The notes beneath the pieces were generated by a model that searched no databases, was not told where the DNA came from, and saw nothing but the letters and a program-made list of their open reading frames with translations. A stretch of 18,833 bases of DNA from UBA668 sp049318165 (GTDB lineage Bacteria; Actinomycetota; Acidimicrobiia; Acidimicrobiales; Ilumatobacteraceae), in NCBI GenBank assembly GCA_049318165.1, contig JBMOGW010000039.1:1-18833 (forward strand), read 5' to 3'. This document shows, piece after piece, positions 1-7,702 of the stretch (positions are counted from its first letter, which is position 1; the number at the start of each line of letters is the position of its first letter). Both the position numbers and the translations under genes were made by a program.

Positions 1-803
1 GGCACCTCGACGTCGTCGAAGATGCAGTAGGCATCCTGCTCGTCGAAGCGGGTGGAGAACGGCGCATCGACCGGATCCGCGGCGGCCCGGAGTCCGCTGT
101 CACGACACAGGAACACCAGGCCGGGTGCATCCATGGGTACCGTGAACGACAGCGCATACTCCGGCGGTGCGTCGGGGGGAAGCGCCGCTCCGGGGTACAC
201 CGTCTGCTCGTCGGCGTAAGGAGCCAAAGTCGCCAGAAGCCGAGCGCCGCGGACGATGATCGAGTCCTTGGTCTCGCCCACCTTGTGCAGCGGAACGGGA
301 TTGTCGGTGTAGACGCGGTCGCGCTGCTTGTCGACGGTGGGATGAATGATGGTGTGGGTCAGCGAGAGGTCGTCGCGCCGAAGCCGCTTCTGGAACGCGA
401 CGATGTTCTCGTAGCCGGCCTCGTTGCTGCCGTCGGCGCCGGCCCAACGCGTCCGATCGTCCGCGAAGCCGGCGAACGTGACGTTCATGTAATCGGGAGT
501 ACGACCCATGACGCCCATGCTCAGCTCGGCAATGGCACGGAGACCGTCGCCACGGCGGCGCAGATCGTCGACGCTGCGCGGCTGCATGTGGCTGATGTTG
601 ATCCTCTCGCCGGTTTCCTCGTCGTCGATCAGCAACACCTCCGGCTGCTCGAACTGAAGGTCGTAGTACGCAGCGATGGCCTCGGCGCCGCCGCGGAGCG
701 ACGGATGGGCGACGACGTCGTCGACGCGCTCGTTGTCCAGCCAAATCTCTCGCGTCGTGGTGCGGAGGCGCTTCAGGTACTCCTCGCCGGTACGTGCTCC
801 CAT
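1..803 (-). CDS. HpaB-family FAD/FADH2-dependent phenol monooxygenase (C-terminus beyond window)
   Basis: This is the N-terminal 267 residues of a 4-hydroxyphenylacetate 3-monooxygenase (HpaB) family protein; the full family length is about 480-520 aa, so the rest lies off the left edge. The family uses free FADH2 from a separate reductase to ortho-hydroxylate phenols to catechols. The opening (MGARTGEEYLKRLR), the tract GRTPDYMNV with R101 and Y105 matching the Arg/Tyr substrate-binding pair described for HpaB, and the segment LTHTIIHP around 148-155 are typical. The ATG at 803 follows an AAGGAG ribosome site at 8-9 bases. It lies 53 bases downstream of the VOC gene on the same strand, probably in one operon, so the catechol product may feed that enzyme. 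HpaB relatives also act on halo- and nitrophenols, so the exact substrate is open. No partner flavin reductase is visible. Confidence 0.88.
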   Translation of the reverse strand, partial: MGARTGEEYLKRLRTTTREIWLDNERVDDVVAHPSLRGGAEAIAAYYDLQFEQPEVLLIDDEETGERINISHMQPRSVDDLRRRGDGLRAIAELSMGVMGRTPDYMNVTFAGFADDRTRWAGADGSNEAGYENIVAFQKRLRRDDLSLTHTIIHPTVDKQRDRVYTDNPVPLHKVGETKDSIIVRGARLLATLAPYADEQTVYPGAALPPDAPPEYALSFTVPMDAPGLVFLCRDSGLRAAADPVDAPFSTRFDEQDAYCIFDDVEV

Positions 804-856
804 CGGTGTGTGCTCCTTGGAACGATGAAGGTCGGTGTTGGTGGTGTCGGGTCTGG

Positions 857-1408
857 TCAGTGCGTGCCGAACACGGGGTACTCGGTGTTGTCGGCCAGGG
901 CGGCTTCGCCCGTTCGCGGCAGGTTCTCGAAGTAGCTGAGGGCGGCGTCGACGTCGCCCTCCCACACCTCGGCGGGCAGGTCGTAGAGCACCTCGATGCC
1001 GTTGCCGTCGGGGTCGGCGATGTAGGCGCTATGCGTCATGCCGTGGTTGCCGCGCACGATGAACTCCACGTTGTTGGCCTGCAGGTGCTCGATCTGGGCC
1101 AGCCATGCCTCTCGGTTCTCGTATGCCATGGCGATGTGCACGATGCCCGCCTGCGCCGGGAACATGCTCCAACGGACCACCTCCGGCGCTGACGACGGAT
1201 CGGGCATCTGCACCAGCGCGATGTCGTGGTGGTGCGTTCCGTGGCCGCGGTAGAAGCGCATGTCGACGTCCATCCCTGGTGGGAGCTTCAGTTGGCCGCA
1301 CTGCTGGAAGCCCAACAGCTCCGTGTAGAAGTGGTGCGACGCAGTGATGTCGCGGACGTTGAGCACGAGGTGCGACACAGCGGGAATGGACGGACGGGTG
1401 GTGGACAT
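857..1408 (-). CDS. Single-domain VOC-family, type I extradiol dioxygenase-like protein
   Basis: This 183-aa vicinal-oxygen-chelate protein contains paired beta-alpha-beta-beta-beta modules. The metal-ligand triad expected for type I extradiol dioxygenases is visible: H13 (VSHLVLNV), H91 (GIVHIAMAYEN) and E139 (DPDGNGIEVLYD). The DPDGNGIE signature is typical of catechol 2,3-dioxygenase-like VOC proteins. Classical ring-cleaving members are two-domain proteins of about 300 aa, so this is the short single-domain kind; some short members cleave catechols and others have unrelated roles. The start at 1408 is chosen over the upstream in-frame ATG at 1489 because AGGAGG sits 8 bases before it and the upstream 27 residues look non-coding. 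It leads an operon with the HpaB-like gene, suggesting a phenol-to-catechol-to-ring-cleaved sequence. That substrate link is inferred from position only. Confidence 0.85.
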   Translation of the reverse strand: MSTTRPSIPAVSHLVLNVRDITASHHFYTELLGFQQCGQLKLPPGMDVDMRFYRGHGTHHHDIALVQMPDPSSAPEVVRWSMFPAQAGIVHIAMAYENREAWLAQIEHLQANNVEFIVRGNHGMTHSAYIADPDGNGIEVLYDLPAEVWEGDVDAALSYFENLPRTGEAALADNTEYPVFGTH

Positions 1409-1460
1409 CCGTGGAACCTCCTGGATCGTGCACCGCCCCCGGCGATGCCCGGATGTGAGC

Positions 1461-1489
1461 ATGGCACGGTGAGGGCGGGAGTGCAACAA
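1461..1489 (-). promoter_or_regulatory. Candidate promoter of the leftward VOC-hpaB operon
   Basis: On the minus strand TTGTTG (1484-1489) and TGCCAT (1461-1466) are separated by 17 bases, and transcription would begin about 45 bases before the VOC start codon. The -35 hexamer overlaps operator-like site A, which suits repression. The -10 is imperfect, so this is a reasoned guess supported by its similar geometry to the promoters before 5703 and 12576. Confidence 0.4.
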
Positions 1490-1498
1490 GCATTTGCT
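1485..1498. promoter_or_regulatory. Operator-like site A (KstR2-type palindrome)
   Basis: AACAAGCATTTGCT fits AnCAAGnnCTTGnT with one mismatch (TTTG for CTTG). The palindrome can also be read as CAAGCA-TT-TGCTTG at 1487-1500. It lies in the divergent gap between the VOC gene and the LLM gene and overlaps the candidate leftward -35. Its centre is 22 bp from that of site B. Confidence 0.6.
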
Positions 1499-1506
1499 TG
1501 GCTTAG

Positions 1507-1520
1507 AGCAAGTGCTTGCT
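1507..1520. promoter_or_regulatory. Operator-like site B (KstR2-type palindrome)
   Basis: AGCAAGTGCTTGCT is an exact match to AnCAAGnnCTTGnT, with perfect six-base arms (AGCAAG/CTTGCT) around TG. It is the second site in the divergent intergenic region, about two helical turns from site A, and lies 76 bases before the LLM start codon. No convincing rightward -10 is visible at the spacing used near sites C and E. The likely ligand-binding partner is the TetR protein encoded at 10509-11168. Confidence 0.75.
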
Positions 1521-1595
1521 TTGGAATGAACGACCTGACATCGTGGTCGAGTGTGGCCGCCCCGATCGGCGGTGGCGACCGTGGAAGGGGACCAC

Positions 1596-2549
1596 GTGGC
1601 TGGCTACGAGCTGGTGCTCAACATGAGCGAGAACTGGACGATCTGGGAACCGCGCGATGCCCGCGCGCAAGTGGCGGCCGCGGTGGCGGCCGAGGCGGCC
1701 GGCTTCGGCGGTGTGATGTTCAGTGAACACGTCGTGCTCGGTGCGGGTTCGGATGTGCACGGCACGCCGATGAACCCGCGCGAGTTCGCGTCGCCCGGCA
1801 ACCAACAACCCTCCTATCCCTGGCCGAGCTCGATCGTCCTGATGTCGGCGGCGGCCGCTGCCACCGAGCGCATCCGCATCATCGGCGGTGCGGTGCTCGC
1901 TGCGCTACGCCATCCGCTGCTGCTGGCCAAGGAACTCGGCACGCTCGACCTGTTGTCGGAAGGCAGGCTGGTCGTGCTGCCGTCGGTGAGTTGGCACGAG
2001 GCCGAGTATCGAGCGCTCGGTGTTCCGTTCGACCGCAGAGGCGATGTGCTCGACGAAGTGCTCGAGGTGCTGCACGCGGTGTGGGGTGGCTCGCAAGTGT
2101 CGCACCATGGTGCCTACTTCCACTTCGACGACATCTGGGTGGAACCGAAGGCCTTTCGGCCCGAAGGGCCCGCGATGTGGTTCGGTGGCGCCACCGTGCA
2201 CGACCGCGTGGTGCAACGACTCGTGCGTCACGGCTCCGGTCTCATGGGGAACGGCCCCATCGCTGCGGCCGACATCGAACGAGTTCGCGCGGCGTTCGTG
2301 GCCGCCGGCCGCAACCCCGACGAGCTCGAGTTGGTGAGCGGCATCGGCGGAAGGTTCAGCGACAGCACGTCCTGTGCGGACCTCGATGAGGCGCTCATGA
2401 AGTTCGGCGTGCGGCTCGACGCAGGCTTTCGCACGTTCGTGGTGAAGCCATGCCAGTTCATCGACGATGCGAACCATCTCCCCGAGTTCCTCGCCGAGAT
2501 CATCGACAAGACTCGCCGGATCGCCGCCGAACGAATCGAGATGCCATGA
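1596..2549 (+). CDS. LLM-class (luciferase-like, probably F420-dependent) oxidoreductase
   Basis: This 317-aa TIM-barrel protein belongs to the bacterial luciferase-like monooxygenase/F420 oxidoreductase superfamily. Supporting segments are the N-terminal strand (YELVLNMSENW), AAEAAGFGGVMFSEHVV, the barrel motif ATERIRIIGGAVLAALRHP followed by LLAKELGTLDLLSEGRL, and a C-terminal AMWFGGATVHD segment. Members reduce or oxygenate diverse substrates with F420 or FMN; the cofactor cannot be fixed from sequence reading alone. The GTG at 1596 is preferred because GGAAGGGG lies about six bases upstream and the residues before it are poorly protein-like; an ATG at 1551 is possible. It opens the rightward operon and its TGA overlaps the ATG of the SDR (ATGA). 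Its role may be in preparing the ring substrate, but no specific reaction is supported. Confidence 0.85.
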   Translation: MAGYELVLNMSENWTIWEPRDARAQVAAAVAAEAAGFGGVMFSEHVVLGAGSDVHGTPMNPREFASPGNQQPSYPWPSSIVLMSAAAAATERIRIIGGAVLAALRHPLLLAKELGTLDLLSEGRLVVLPSVSWHEAEYRALGVPFDRRGDVLDEVLEVLHAVWGGSQVSHHGAYFHFDDIWVEPKAFRPEGPAMWFGGATVHDRVVQRLVRHGSGLMGNGPIAAADIERVRAAFVAAGRNPDELELVSGIGGRFSDSTSCADLDEALMKFGVRLDAGFRTFVVKPCQFIDDANHLPEFLAEIIDKTRRIAAERIEMP

Positions 2550-3355
2550 GCACCCTAGGAACAGCCGACCTGGAGGGGAAGGTGGCGCTCATCACGGGTG
2601 GTGGCACCGGCATCGGCGCCGCCACCGCCCGTCGGCTCATTGACCGGGGTGCGGCCGTGGCCGTCCTCGGTCGACGGGTGGAGGTGCTCGAAGAGGTGGC
2701 CGGTCGCACCGGAGCGATCGCCGTTGTCTGCGACGTCGCCGATGCGGCTTCGGTCGATGCAGCGATCGCTGAAGTCGTGCGCAGATGCGGAGCGCTCGAC
2801 ATCGTCGTGAACAACGCGGGCGTGTCACACCGTGGAGGCGTCGAGCAGGTCGACGAAGCCGGATGGGCATCGGTGCTCGACATCAATCTCTCCGGCCCCG
2901 TGCGCGTGAGTCGCGCCGCCGTGCCGCATCTGCGCGCCCGCGGCGGCGGTGCGATCGTGAACGTCTCCTCCATCGGCGCGCTGTTCGCTGCTCGCCAGAG
3001 CGCCGCATACGGCACGACGAAGGCGGCGCTACTCGGATTGACGCGATCGATGGCGCTCGATCTCGGACCGTTCGGCATCCGAGTGAACACGCTCTGCCCG
3101 GGATGGGTGGACACGCCGATGGCCGAGGGCGCCATTCGAAGGGTTGCGCAGGTCCACGAGGTGACGCCTGAGGCAGCCCGCGACATCCTCGTCCGTCACA
3201 ATCCGATCCGACGTCTCGCGGAGCCCGATGAGATCGCGAAGTGCATCGAGTTCCTCGCCACCGACGACTCGTCGTTCGTCACGGGCGCTGCGCTCATCGC
3301 CGACGGCGGGCAGTCCATCGTCGATCTCGGCACCTTGCCGATGGTGGCGCCATGA
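2546..3355 (+). CDS. Classical short-chain dehydrogenase/reductase (SDR)
   Basis: This 269-aa protein is a complete classical SDR, an NAD(P)-dependent alcohol/ketone oxidoreductase. It shows the cofactor-binding TGGGTGIG near residue 17, the NNAG motif, the catalytic Ser142 (NVSSIG), Tyr155 and Lys159 (YGTTK), and the PGWVDTPM stretch after the active site. The C-terminal FVTGAALIADGG is typical of the family. The start overlaps the stop of the LLM gene by ATGA, and its stop overlaps the molybdenum-hydroxylase start in the same way, so the three are translationally coupled. The substrate is unknown. In this setting it may interconvert a hydroxyl and keto group on a ring or side-chain intermediate, or act on a product of the adjacent molybdenum enzyme. 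Confidence 0.93.
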   Translation: MSTLGTADLEGKVALITGGGTGIGAATARRLIDRGAAVAVLGRRVEVLEEVAGRTGAIAVVCDVADAASVDAAIAEVVRRCGALDIVVNNAGVSHRGGVEQVDEAGWASVLDINLSGPVRVSRAAVPHLRARGGGAIVNVSSIGALFAARQSAAYGTTKAALLGLTRSMALDLGPFGIRVNTLCPGWVDTPMAEGAIRRVAQVHEVTPEAARDILVRHNPIRRLAEPDEIAKCIEFLATDDSSFVTGAALIADGGQSIVDLGTLPMVAP

Positions 3356-5613
3356 CAGTCCCGTTCGACGAGTCGACACTGCGACGAGAAGACCCACCTC
3401 TGCTGCGCGGTGAGGGCACGTTCATCGGCGGGCTTGCCGTACCGGAACTCGAGGGGGCGTTGCACGCTTCGTTCGTCCGATCGATCGAGCCGCATGCGCG
3501 CGTCGTGAACGTCGACATCGCGGATGCGTCGCACATGCCCGGTGTAGTCGCCATCCTCACCGGGGAGGACGCACGCCACCAGCTCTGGCCGCTGCCGCCG
3601 CGTCTGCCGATGATGAACCAAGGCATGCTCCGGCCAATGCTGGCGGTCGACGTGGTCCGCTACGTGGGTGAGGCCGTGGCGGTCGTGATCGCGGCGACCG
3701 CAGCCGAGGCATTCGACGCGGCGGAGGCGGTGTACGTCGACTACGAGCGGCTTCCACCGGTCGTGGATCTGGATCATGCGTTGAGCGACGAGGTGGTGCT
3801 CCATGAAGGTGCGGGCACCAACGTGTCGTGGCGTTGGGCGTTGCCCGAGCCCGAGGGTGATCCGTTCGCCGAATGCGACACGGTGGTGGAGTTGGTGTTG
3901 CGCCACGCCCGGCTGAACCCGGGCCCCATCGAACCACGGTCGGGAGCGGCCTCATGGGGTGCCGACGGTCGCCTCACCACGTGGGTCTGCTCACAGCGGC
4001 CAGCGGGTGCCAAGTACGTGATGGAATGCGCGATGGGTCTGGAACCCGGCACGGTGCGCGCCATCGCGCCCGACGTTGGTGGCGGCTTCGGCGCCAAGGG
4101 CGGATGGGGGTGCTACCCGGAAGACGTCGTGATTGCGTGGGCCGCCCGTCGAGTGGCTCGTCCGGTGCGTTGGACGGAATCACGGAGCGAGGCCATGGTG
4201 GCCATGGGCCACGGACGCGCGTCGCGCCATCACATCCGCATCGGCGGCACCAGCGATGGCAAGGTGCTGGCCTACGAATGCATGGCGGTGCAGGACAGTG
4301 GGGCCTACCCGGCGATGGGCACGTTCATCACGAGCAACCTTCGTACGTCGGGCACCGGCGCGTACGACATTCCTTGGGCACGCGTGGGGGGCACGTCGGT
4401 GGTCACCACCACCACGCCCACGGTGGCGTTCCGCGGTGCCGGGCGGCCAGAGGCAGCGTGCGACATCGAACGCGCGATGGACCGGTTCGCGAGCGCGGTG
4501 GGCCTCGACCCTGTGGAGGTGCGGCTGCGCAACGTCGTGGCCGACGACGCCTTTCCCTACCGAACCGCCGTGGGCTCCACCTACGACAGCGGGCGGTACG
4601 GCGAGGCCATCCGGCGTGCCGTCGAGGCATCGGGCTACCAGGATTGGCGAGCGCGCCAAGCCGAGCGTCGCGTCGCCGGCGATCGCATGCAACTCGGCGT
4701 CGGCCTCAGCTGCACGGTGGAGGTCACCGGCGGCGGAGAGGGTGAGACGGCGTCGGTGTGTGTGCACCCCGACGGCACGGTCACCGCCGTGGTCGGCACA
4801 TCACCGCACGGTCAGGGGCACGAGACGGTGTTCGCCGAAGTGGTGATGGCGGAGCTCGGCATCGACCGCAGCCAGATCATCATTCTTCACGGCGACACGG
4901 ATCTGGCGCCCTTCGGTGGCGGCACCATCGGCTCTCGGTCGATCCAGCTCGGAGGGTCGGCCGTGCACGGTGCGGCTCGGAGTGCGGTCGACGCGGCGAA
5001 GCGTCGAGCCGCAGCGTTGCTGGAGGCCGATGAAGCCGACGTGGTGTTCGACAGGGCCGAGGGCCGTTTCCATGTCGCTGGCACGCCCTCGAAGGCGCTG
5101 GAGTGGACGGATCTCGGTGTGATCGACGAGTCCCATCGGTTCGAGTCGGCGGGAACATTCGCGTTCGGTTCGTGTGTGGCAGTGGTGGAGGTGGACACCG
5201 AGACCGGCCTCACGCGTGCCATCGACCTGACGTCCGTCGACGACGCCGGTCGCATTCTGCACCACGCGTCGGCCGAGGGGCAGGTGCATGGTGGGCTCGG
5301 GCTGGCGGTGGCCGCCGCGCTGTACGAGGAGATGTTCTACGACGACGACGGCGTGCCGAAGACCACGAACTTCGCCGACTATCACATCGTGTCGGCCGCC
5401 GAGTTGCCCACCTTCCACGCCATCGAGATGGAGACGCCCACGCCGTTGAACCCATTGGGCGTGAAGGGCATCGGCGAGTCGGGCACCGTTGTGGCCACCC
5501 CGGCGTTGCACAGCGCGATCATCGACGCGCTTGCTCCGTTCGGTGTGGTGCACCTCGATCTGCCGGCCTGGCCGGAGCGGGTCTGGCGAGCCATTCAGGG
5601 CGATCACCCTTGA
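3352..5613 (+). CDS. Molybdopterin-dependent hydroxylase large subunit (xanthine dehydrogenase/aldehyde oxidase family)
   Basis: This 753-aa protein is the catalytic, molybdenum-cofactor subunit of a xanthine dehydrogenase/CO dehydrogenase family hydroxylase. The N-terminal a/b hammerhead domain covers about residues 15-130. The cofactor loop GGGFGAKGG lies at 243-251, FRGAGRPEA at 360-368, then GQGHETVFAEV and GSRSIQLGGSAV. The catalytic base is Glu709 in KGIGESG. The loop reads FRGAGR rather than the cysteine-containing loop of CO dehydrogenase, so it is not a form I CODH; aldehyde or N-heterocycle/aromatic hydroxylation is more likely. Length is normal. The usual 2Fe-2S and FAD subunits are not adjacent or anywhere in this window, so electrons must leave through subunits encoded elsewhere or a different partner. 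It is the last gene of the rightward operon. Confidence 0.93.
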   Translation: MTVPFDESTLRREDPPLLRGEGTFIGGLAVPELEGALHASFVRSIEPHARVVNVDIADASHMPGVVAILTGEDARHQLWPLPPRLPMMNQGMLRPMLAVDVVRYVGEAVAVVIAATAAEAFDAAEAVYVDYERLPPVVDLDHALSDEVVLHEGAGTNVSWRWALPEPEGDPFAECDTVVELVLRHARLNPGPIEPRSGAASWGADGRLTTWVCSQRPAGAKYVMECAMGLEPGTVRAIAPDVGGGFGAKGGWGCYPEDVVIAWAARRVARPVRWTESRSEAMVAMGHGRASRHHIRIGGTSDGKVLAYECMAVQDSGAYPAMGTFITSNLRTSGTGAYDIPWARVGGTSVVTTTTPTVAFRGAGRPEAACDIERAMDRFASAVGLDPVEVRLRNVVADDAFPYRTAVGSTYDSGRYGEAIRRAVEASGYQDWRARQAERRVAGDRMQLGVGLSCTVEVTGGGEGETASVCVHPDGTVTAVVGTSPHGQGHETVFAEVVMAELGIDRSQIIILHGDTDLAPFGGGTIGSRSIQLGGSAVHGAARSAVDAAKRRAAALLEADEADVVFDRAEGRFHVAGTPSKALEWTDLGVIDESHRFESAGTFAFGSCVAVVEVDTETGLTRAIDLTSVDDAGRILHHASAEGQVHGGLGLAVAAALYEEMFYDDDGVPKTTNFADYHIVSAAELPTFHAIEMETPTPLNPLGVKGIGESGTVVATPALHSAIIDALAPFGVVHLDLPAWPERVWRAIQGDHP

Positions 5614-5617
5614 ATCA

Positions 5618-5631
5618 AGCAACTGCTTGCT
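5618..5631. promoter_or_regulatory. Operator-like site C (KstR2-type palindrome)
   Basis: AGCAACTGCTTGCT matches AnCAAGnnCTTGnT except for C in place of the first-arm G. It begins five bases after the stop of the molybdenum hydroxylase gene and overlaps the candidate -35 of the next operon. It differs from site B at a single position. Confidence 0.65.
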
Positions 5632-5656
5632 TGACGACGTCCGACCGCGTACTATG
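5627..5656 (+). promoter_or_regulatory. Candidate promoter for the phosphotransferase-FAH-pcaIJF unit
   Basis: TTGCTT (5627-5632), an 18-base spacer and TACTAT (5651-5656) form a sigma-70-like promoter about 40 bases before the start codon at 5703. The -35 is embedded in operator C. The same TTGCTT-N18-TACyAT layout occurs before 12576, which makes both more credible. Confidence 0.55.
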
Positions 5657-5702
5657 ACGCTTCGCTCAACCAGGTGAGCGGTGATGATTCCGGGGGGATT
5701 TC

Positions 5703-6785
5703 ATGGGGAACGCGGCGATTCCGACCGTTGAGGACTTGACGGCGCAGTGGTTCACGGAACTTCTGCGCGAGAACGGGCGACTCGACGAGGCAACCGCGGT
5801 GGCAGCCGTCGACGTGCAGCGGTTCGGTGCCGCCGAGTCGATGATGAGCTCGCTGCATCGGGTTGCACTCACCTTCGACGGCCCCACCGATGCCCCGGCC
5901 AGCCTCATCGTGAAACTCGCCAGCGAGAGCGACGAGCAGCGATTCATCGCCACCGTCTTCAAGTTCTACGAGCGCGAGATCCGCTTCTACAACGAAATCG
6001 CCGCCGACGTGAGGGTGTCGATGCCCGACTGCCTGCTCGCCCGCATCAACACCGAGGATCACAGCTTCGTCCTCGTGCTCGAGCAGGTCGCCGGCCGGCG
6101 CCAGGTCGACCAGATCGAGGGCCTGTCGTTCGAGGACGCGCGACTCGCCCTGGTGAACCTCGCCGACCTCCACGCTCCGAACTGGGGCAAGGATCTCGAC
6201 GCCGAGGCCGAGACCTTCTTCCGGTTCGACTCTCCGCTGATGCATTCCGTGATGCCCGATCACTTCGCCAACGACTGGGCGAAGACTCGTGGCAAGGTGG
6301 TCGACGAGCTGCCGGCCGAAGTGGTTGCACTGTGTGACGGCCGTCGCGAATGGACCGCCGAGTTGCTGCAGGGCATGCATGGCGCCGACACGATCTGCCA
6401 CGGCGACTTTCGCGCCGAGAACCTCTTGTTCGACGACGGCGACGGGTTGATGGCGCTGGACTTCCAGCTCGCGGCGGTGGCCCATGGCATGACCGATGTG
6501 GCCTATCTGATCTCCCAGTCGGTGAACGACGAGGTGGCCGCAGCCCGCGCGGACGAACTGATCGACGTCTACCTCGGGCGACTGGCGGAGCACGGCATCG
6601 TGCTCGATCGCGACGAGGCGATGGCTCCGTACCAGGCCGGCCTCGTCTTCTACATGAGCATCCCCGTCAGCCTCCTCATCTTGGAGCACGTGCCCGAGCG
6701 TGCCGACCGGCTCGGCCGGGCGATGCTCCGCCGCGCATCGGCCGAGGTCATCCGCACGGGCGCCCACCTCCGCTTCGCTCGCTAG
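5703..6785 (+). CDS. Phosphotransferase of the APH/ecdysteroid-kinase-like fold
   Basis: This 360-aa protein has the kinase-like fold of aminoglycoside phosphotransferases and the ecdysteroid-kinase-like (EcKinase) group. The catalytic loop HGDFRAENLLF starts at His233, with Asp235 as the expected catalytic residue, and the metal-binding ALDFQ follows with Asp253. The N-lobe contains SLIVKLAS with a candidate ATP-binding lysine. The DFQ variant and the overall layout resemble EcKinase-like proteins that often sit in actinobacterial lipid and steroid gene sets. It starts at an ATG after a G-rich stretch, behind operator C and a good candidate promoter, and heads the unit that continues with the FAH gene 71 bases on. 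It may phosphorylate a hydroxyl or a small molecule of the pathway; resistance is less likely in this context. Substrate unknown. Confidence 0.85.
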   Translation: MGNAAIPTVEDLTAQWFTELLRENGRLDEATAVAAVDVQRFGAAESMMSSLHRVALTFDGPTDAPASLIVKLASESDEQRFIATVFKFYEREIRFYNEIAADVRVSMPDCLLARINTEDHSFVLVLEQVAGRRQVDQIEGLSFEDARLALVNLADLHAPNWGKDLDAEAETFFRFDSPLMHSVMPDHFANDWAKTRGKVVDELPAEVVALCDGRREWTAELLQGMHGADTICHGDFRAENLLFDDGDGLMALDFQLAAVAHGMTDVAYLISQSVNDEVAAARADELIDVYLGRLAEHGIVLDRDEAMAPYQAGLVFYMSIPVSLLILEHVPERADRLGRAMLRRASAEVIRTGAHLRFAR

Positions 6786-6856
6786 ATCTCGTCGAACCCC
6801 CGAGCGGCGTCGACGTTCGAGCCGATGCCCGACCCCCTTCACCAACGAGGAATCAC

Positions 6857-7702
6857 ATGAGAATTGCCAACGTCAATGGTCGCGCCAGCTTGGTGGTCGG
6901 CGACAACGCCGTCGACATCGCCACGGCATCCGACGGCGTCTTCGGGCCCGATCCGATGAGTGTCTACGAGCGCTGGGACGAGTTCCTGGCTGCCGCACCG
7001 GGTTTCGCGAATGCGGCGACCGCGTTGGACCCGTCGTCGCTCGGCTGCCCCGTGCCGCGCCCTCGGCAGGTGTTCGCCATCGGTCTCAACTACCGCAAGC
7101 ACGCCGAGGAGACCGGCGCCGAACTGCCCTCGGTTCCGGCGACGTTCACGAAGTTCGTCGGCAGCCTGGCGGGCCCGTTCGACGACATCGAGATCGCCGG
7201 CACGTCCATCGACTGGGAAGTGGAGTTGGTCGTGATCATCGGTCGTACCGCCGATCGGGTGGCGGAGGCCGACGCTTGGTCGTACATCGCCGGTCTCACC
7301 GTTGGCCAGGACATCAGCGATCGTCAACTGCAGATGGCTGCCGGTCGACAGTTCTCGCTCGGAAAGTCGCGCCGCGGTTTCGGACCCATGGGTCCGTGGG
7401 TGGTGTCGCTCGACGAGTTCAGCAACCCCGACGATTTGGCGCTGGGTTGCTCGGTCGACGGTGAGGTGATGCAGAGCGATCGCACCAGCGATCTCATCTT
7501 CGGCGTGCCGCGACTGATCGCAGAGTTGTCGTCGGTGTTGCCGCTGTTACCGGGCGACGTGATCTTCACGGGCACACCGTCGGGTGTTGGCACTGCGCGC
7601 CGGCCCCAGCGCTTCCTCCAACCGGGTCAGGTGCTGGAGACCTGGATCGAAGGCATCGGCACGATGCGAAACCACTGCGTTTCCCCCGCGGATCAGGCGT
7701 GA
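6857..7702 (+). CDS. Fumarylacetoacetate hydrolase (FAH) family protein
   Basis: This 281-aa enzyme belongs to the FAH family, whose members hydrolyse, decarboxylate or isomerise 2,4-dioxo and 2-hydroxymuconate-type acids with Mg2+ or Mn2+. The metal ligands are seen as Glu121 and Glu123 (DWEVELVV) and Asp152 (VGQDISD); the hallmark FTGTPSGVG occurs near the end. An N-terminal domain of about 70 residues precedes the fold. The start at 6857 has GAGGAA about seven bases upstream; the open frame extends much further upstream but only as a shadow of the phosphotransferase gene. Its stop overlaps the GTG of the CoA-transferase gene (GTGA), tying it to the beta-ketoadipate module. It may produce the dicarboxylic or oxo acid that the transferase activates, but the reaction is not established by sequence. 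Confidence 0.92.
   Translation: MRIANVNGRASLVVGDNAVDIATASDGVFGPDPMSVYERWDEFLAAAPGFANAATALDPSSLGCPVPRPRQVFAIGLNYRKHAEETGAELPSVPATFTKFVGSLAGPFDDIEIAGTSIDWEVELVVIIGRTADRVAEADAWSYIAGLTVGQDISDRQLQMAAGRQFSLGKSRRGFGPMGPWVVSLDEFSNPDDLALGCSVDGEVMQSDRTSDLIFGVPRLIAELSSVLPLLPGDVIFTGTPSGVGTARRPQRFLQPGQVLETWIEGIGTMRNHCVSPADQA

Noticed and set aside
3352..5613. Form I CO dehydrogenase large subunit
   Set aside because: The active-site loop is FRGAGR, without the cysteine-bearing CODH loop, and no coxS or coxM is present.
5652..6845. A 397-residue minus-strand open frame opposite the phosphotransferase
   Set aside because: It is an antisense shadow in high-GC DNA: rich in His, Arg, Val and Gly without family motifs, while the plus strand has clear kinase motifs.
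6786..6856. A hairpin (TCGAAC at 6792 and GTTCGA at 6815) between the phosphotransferase and FAH genes
   Set aside because: The stem is six bases with a 17-base loop and no U-tract, so it is weak evidence for a terminator; the genes probably share one transcript.
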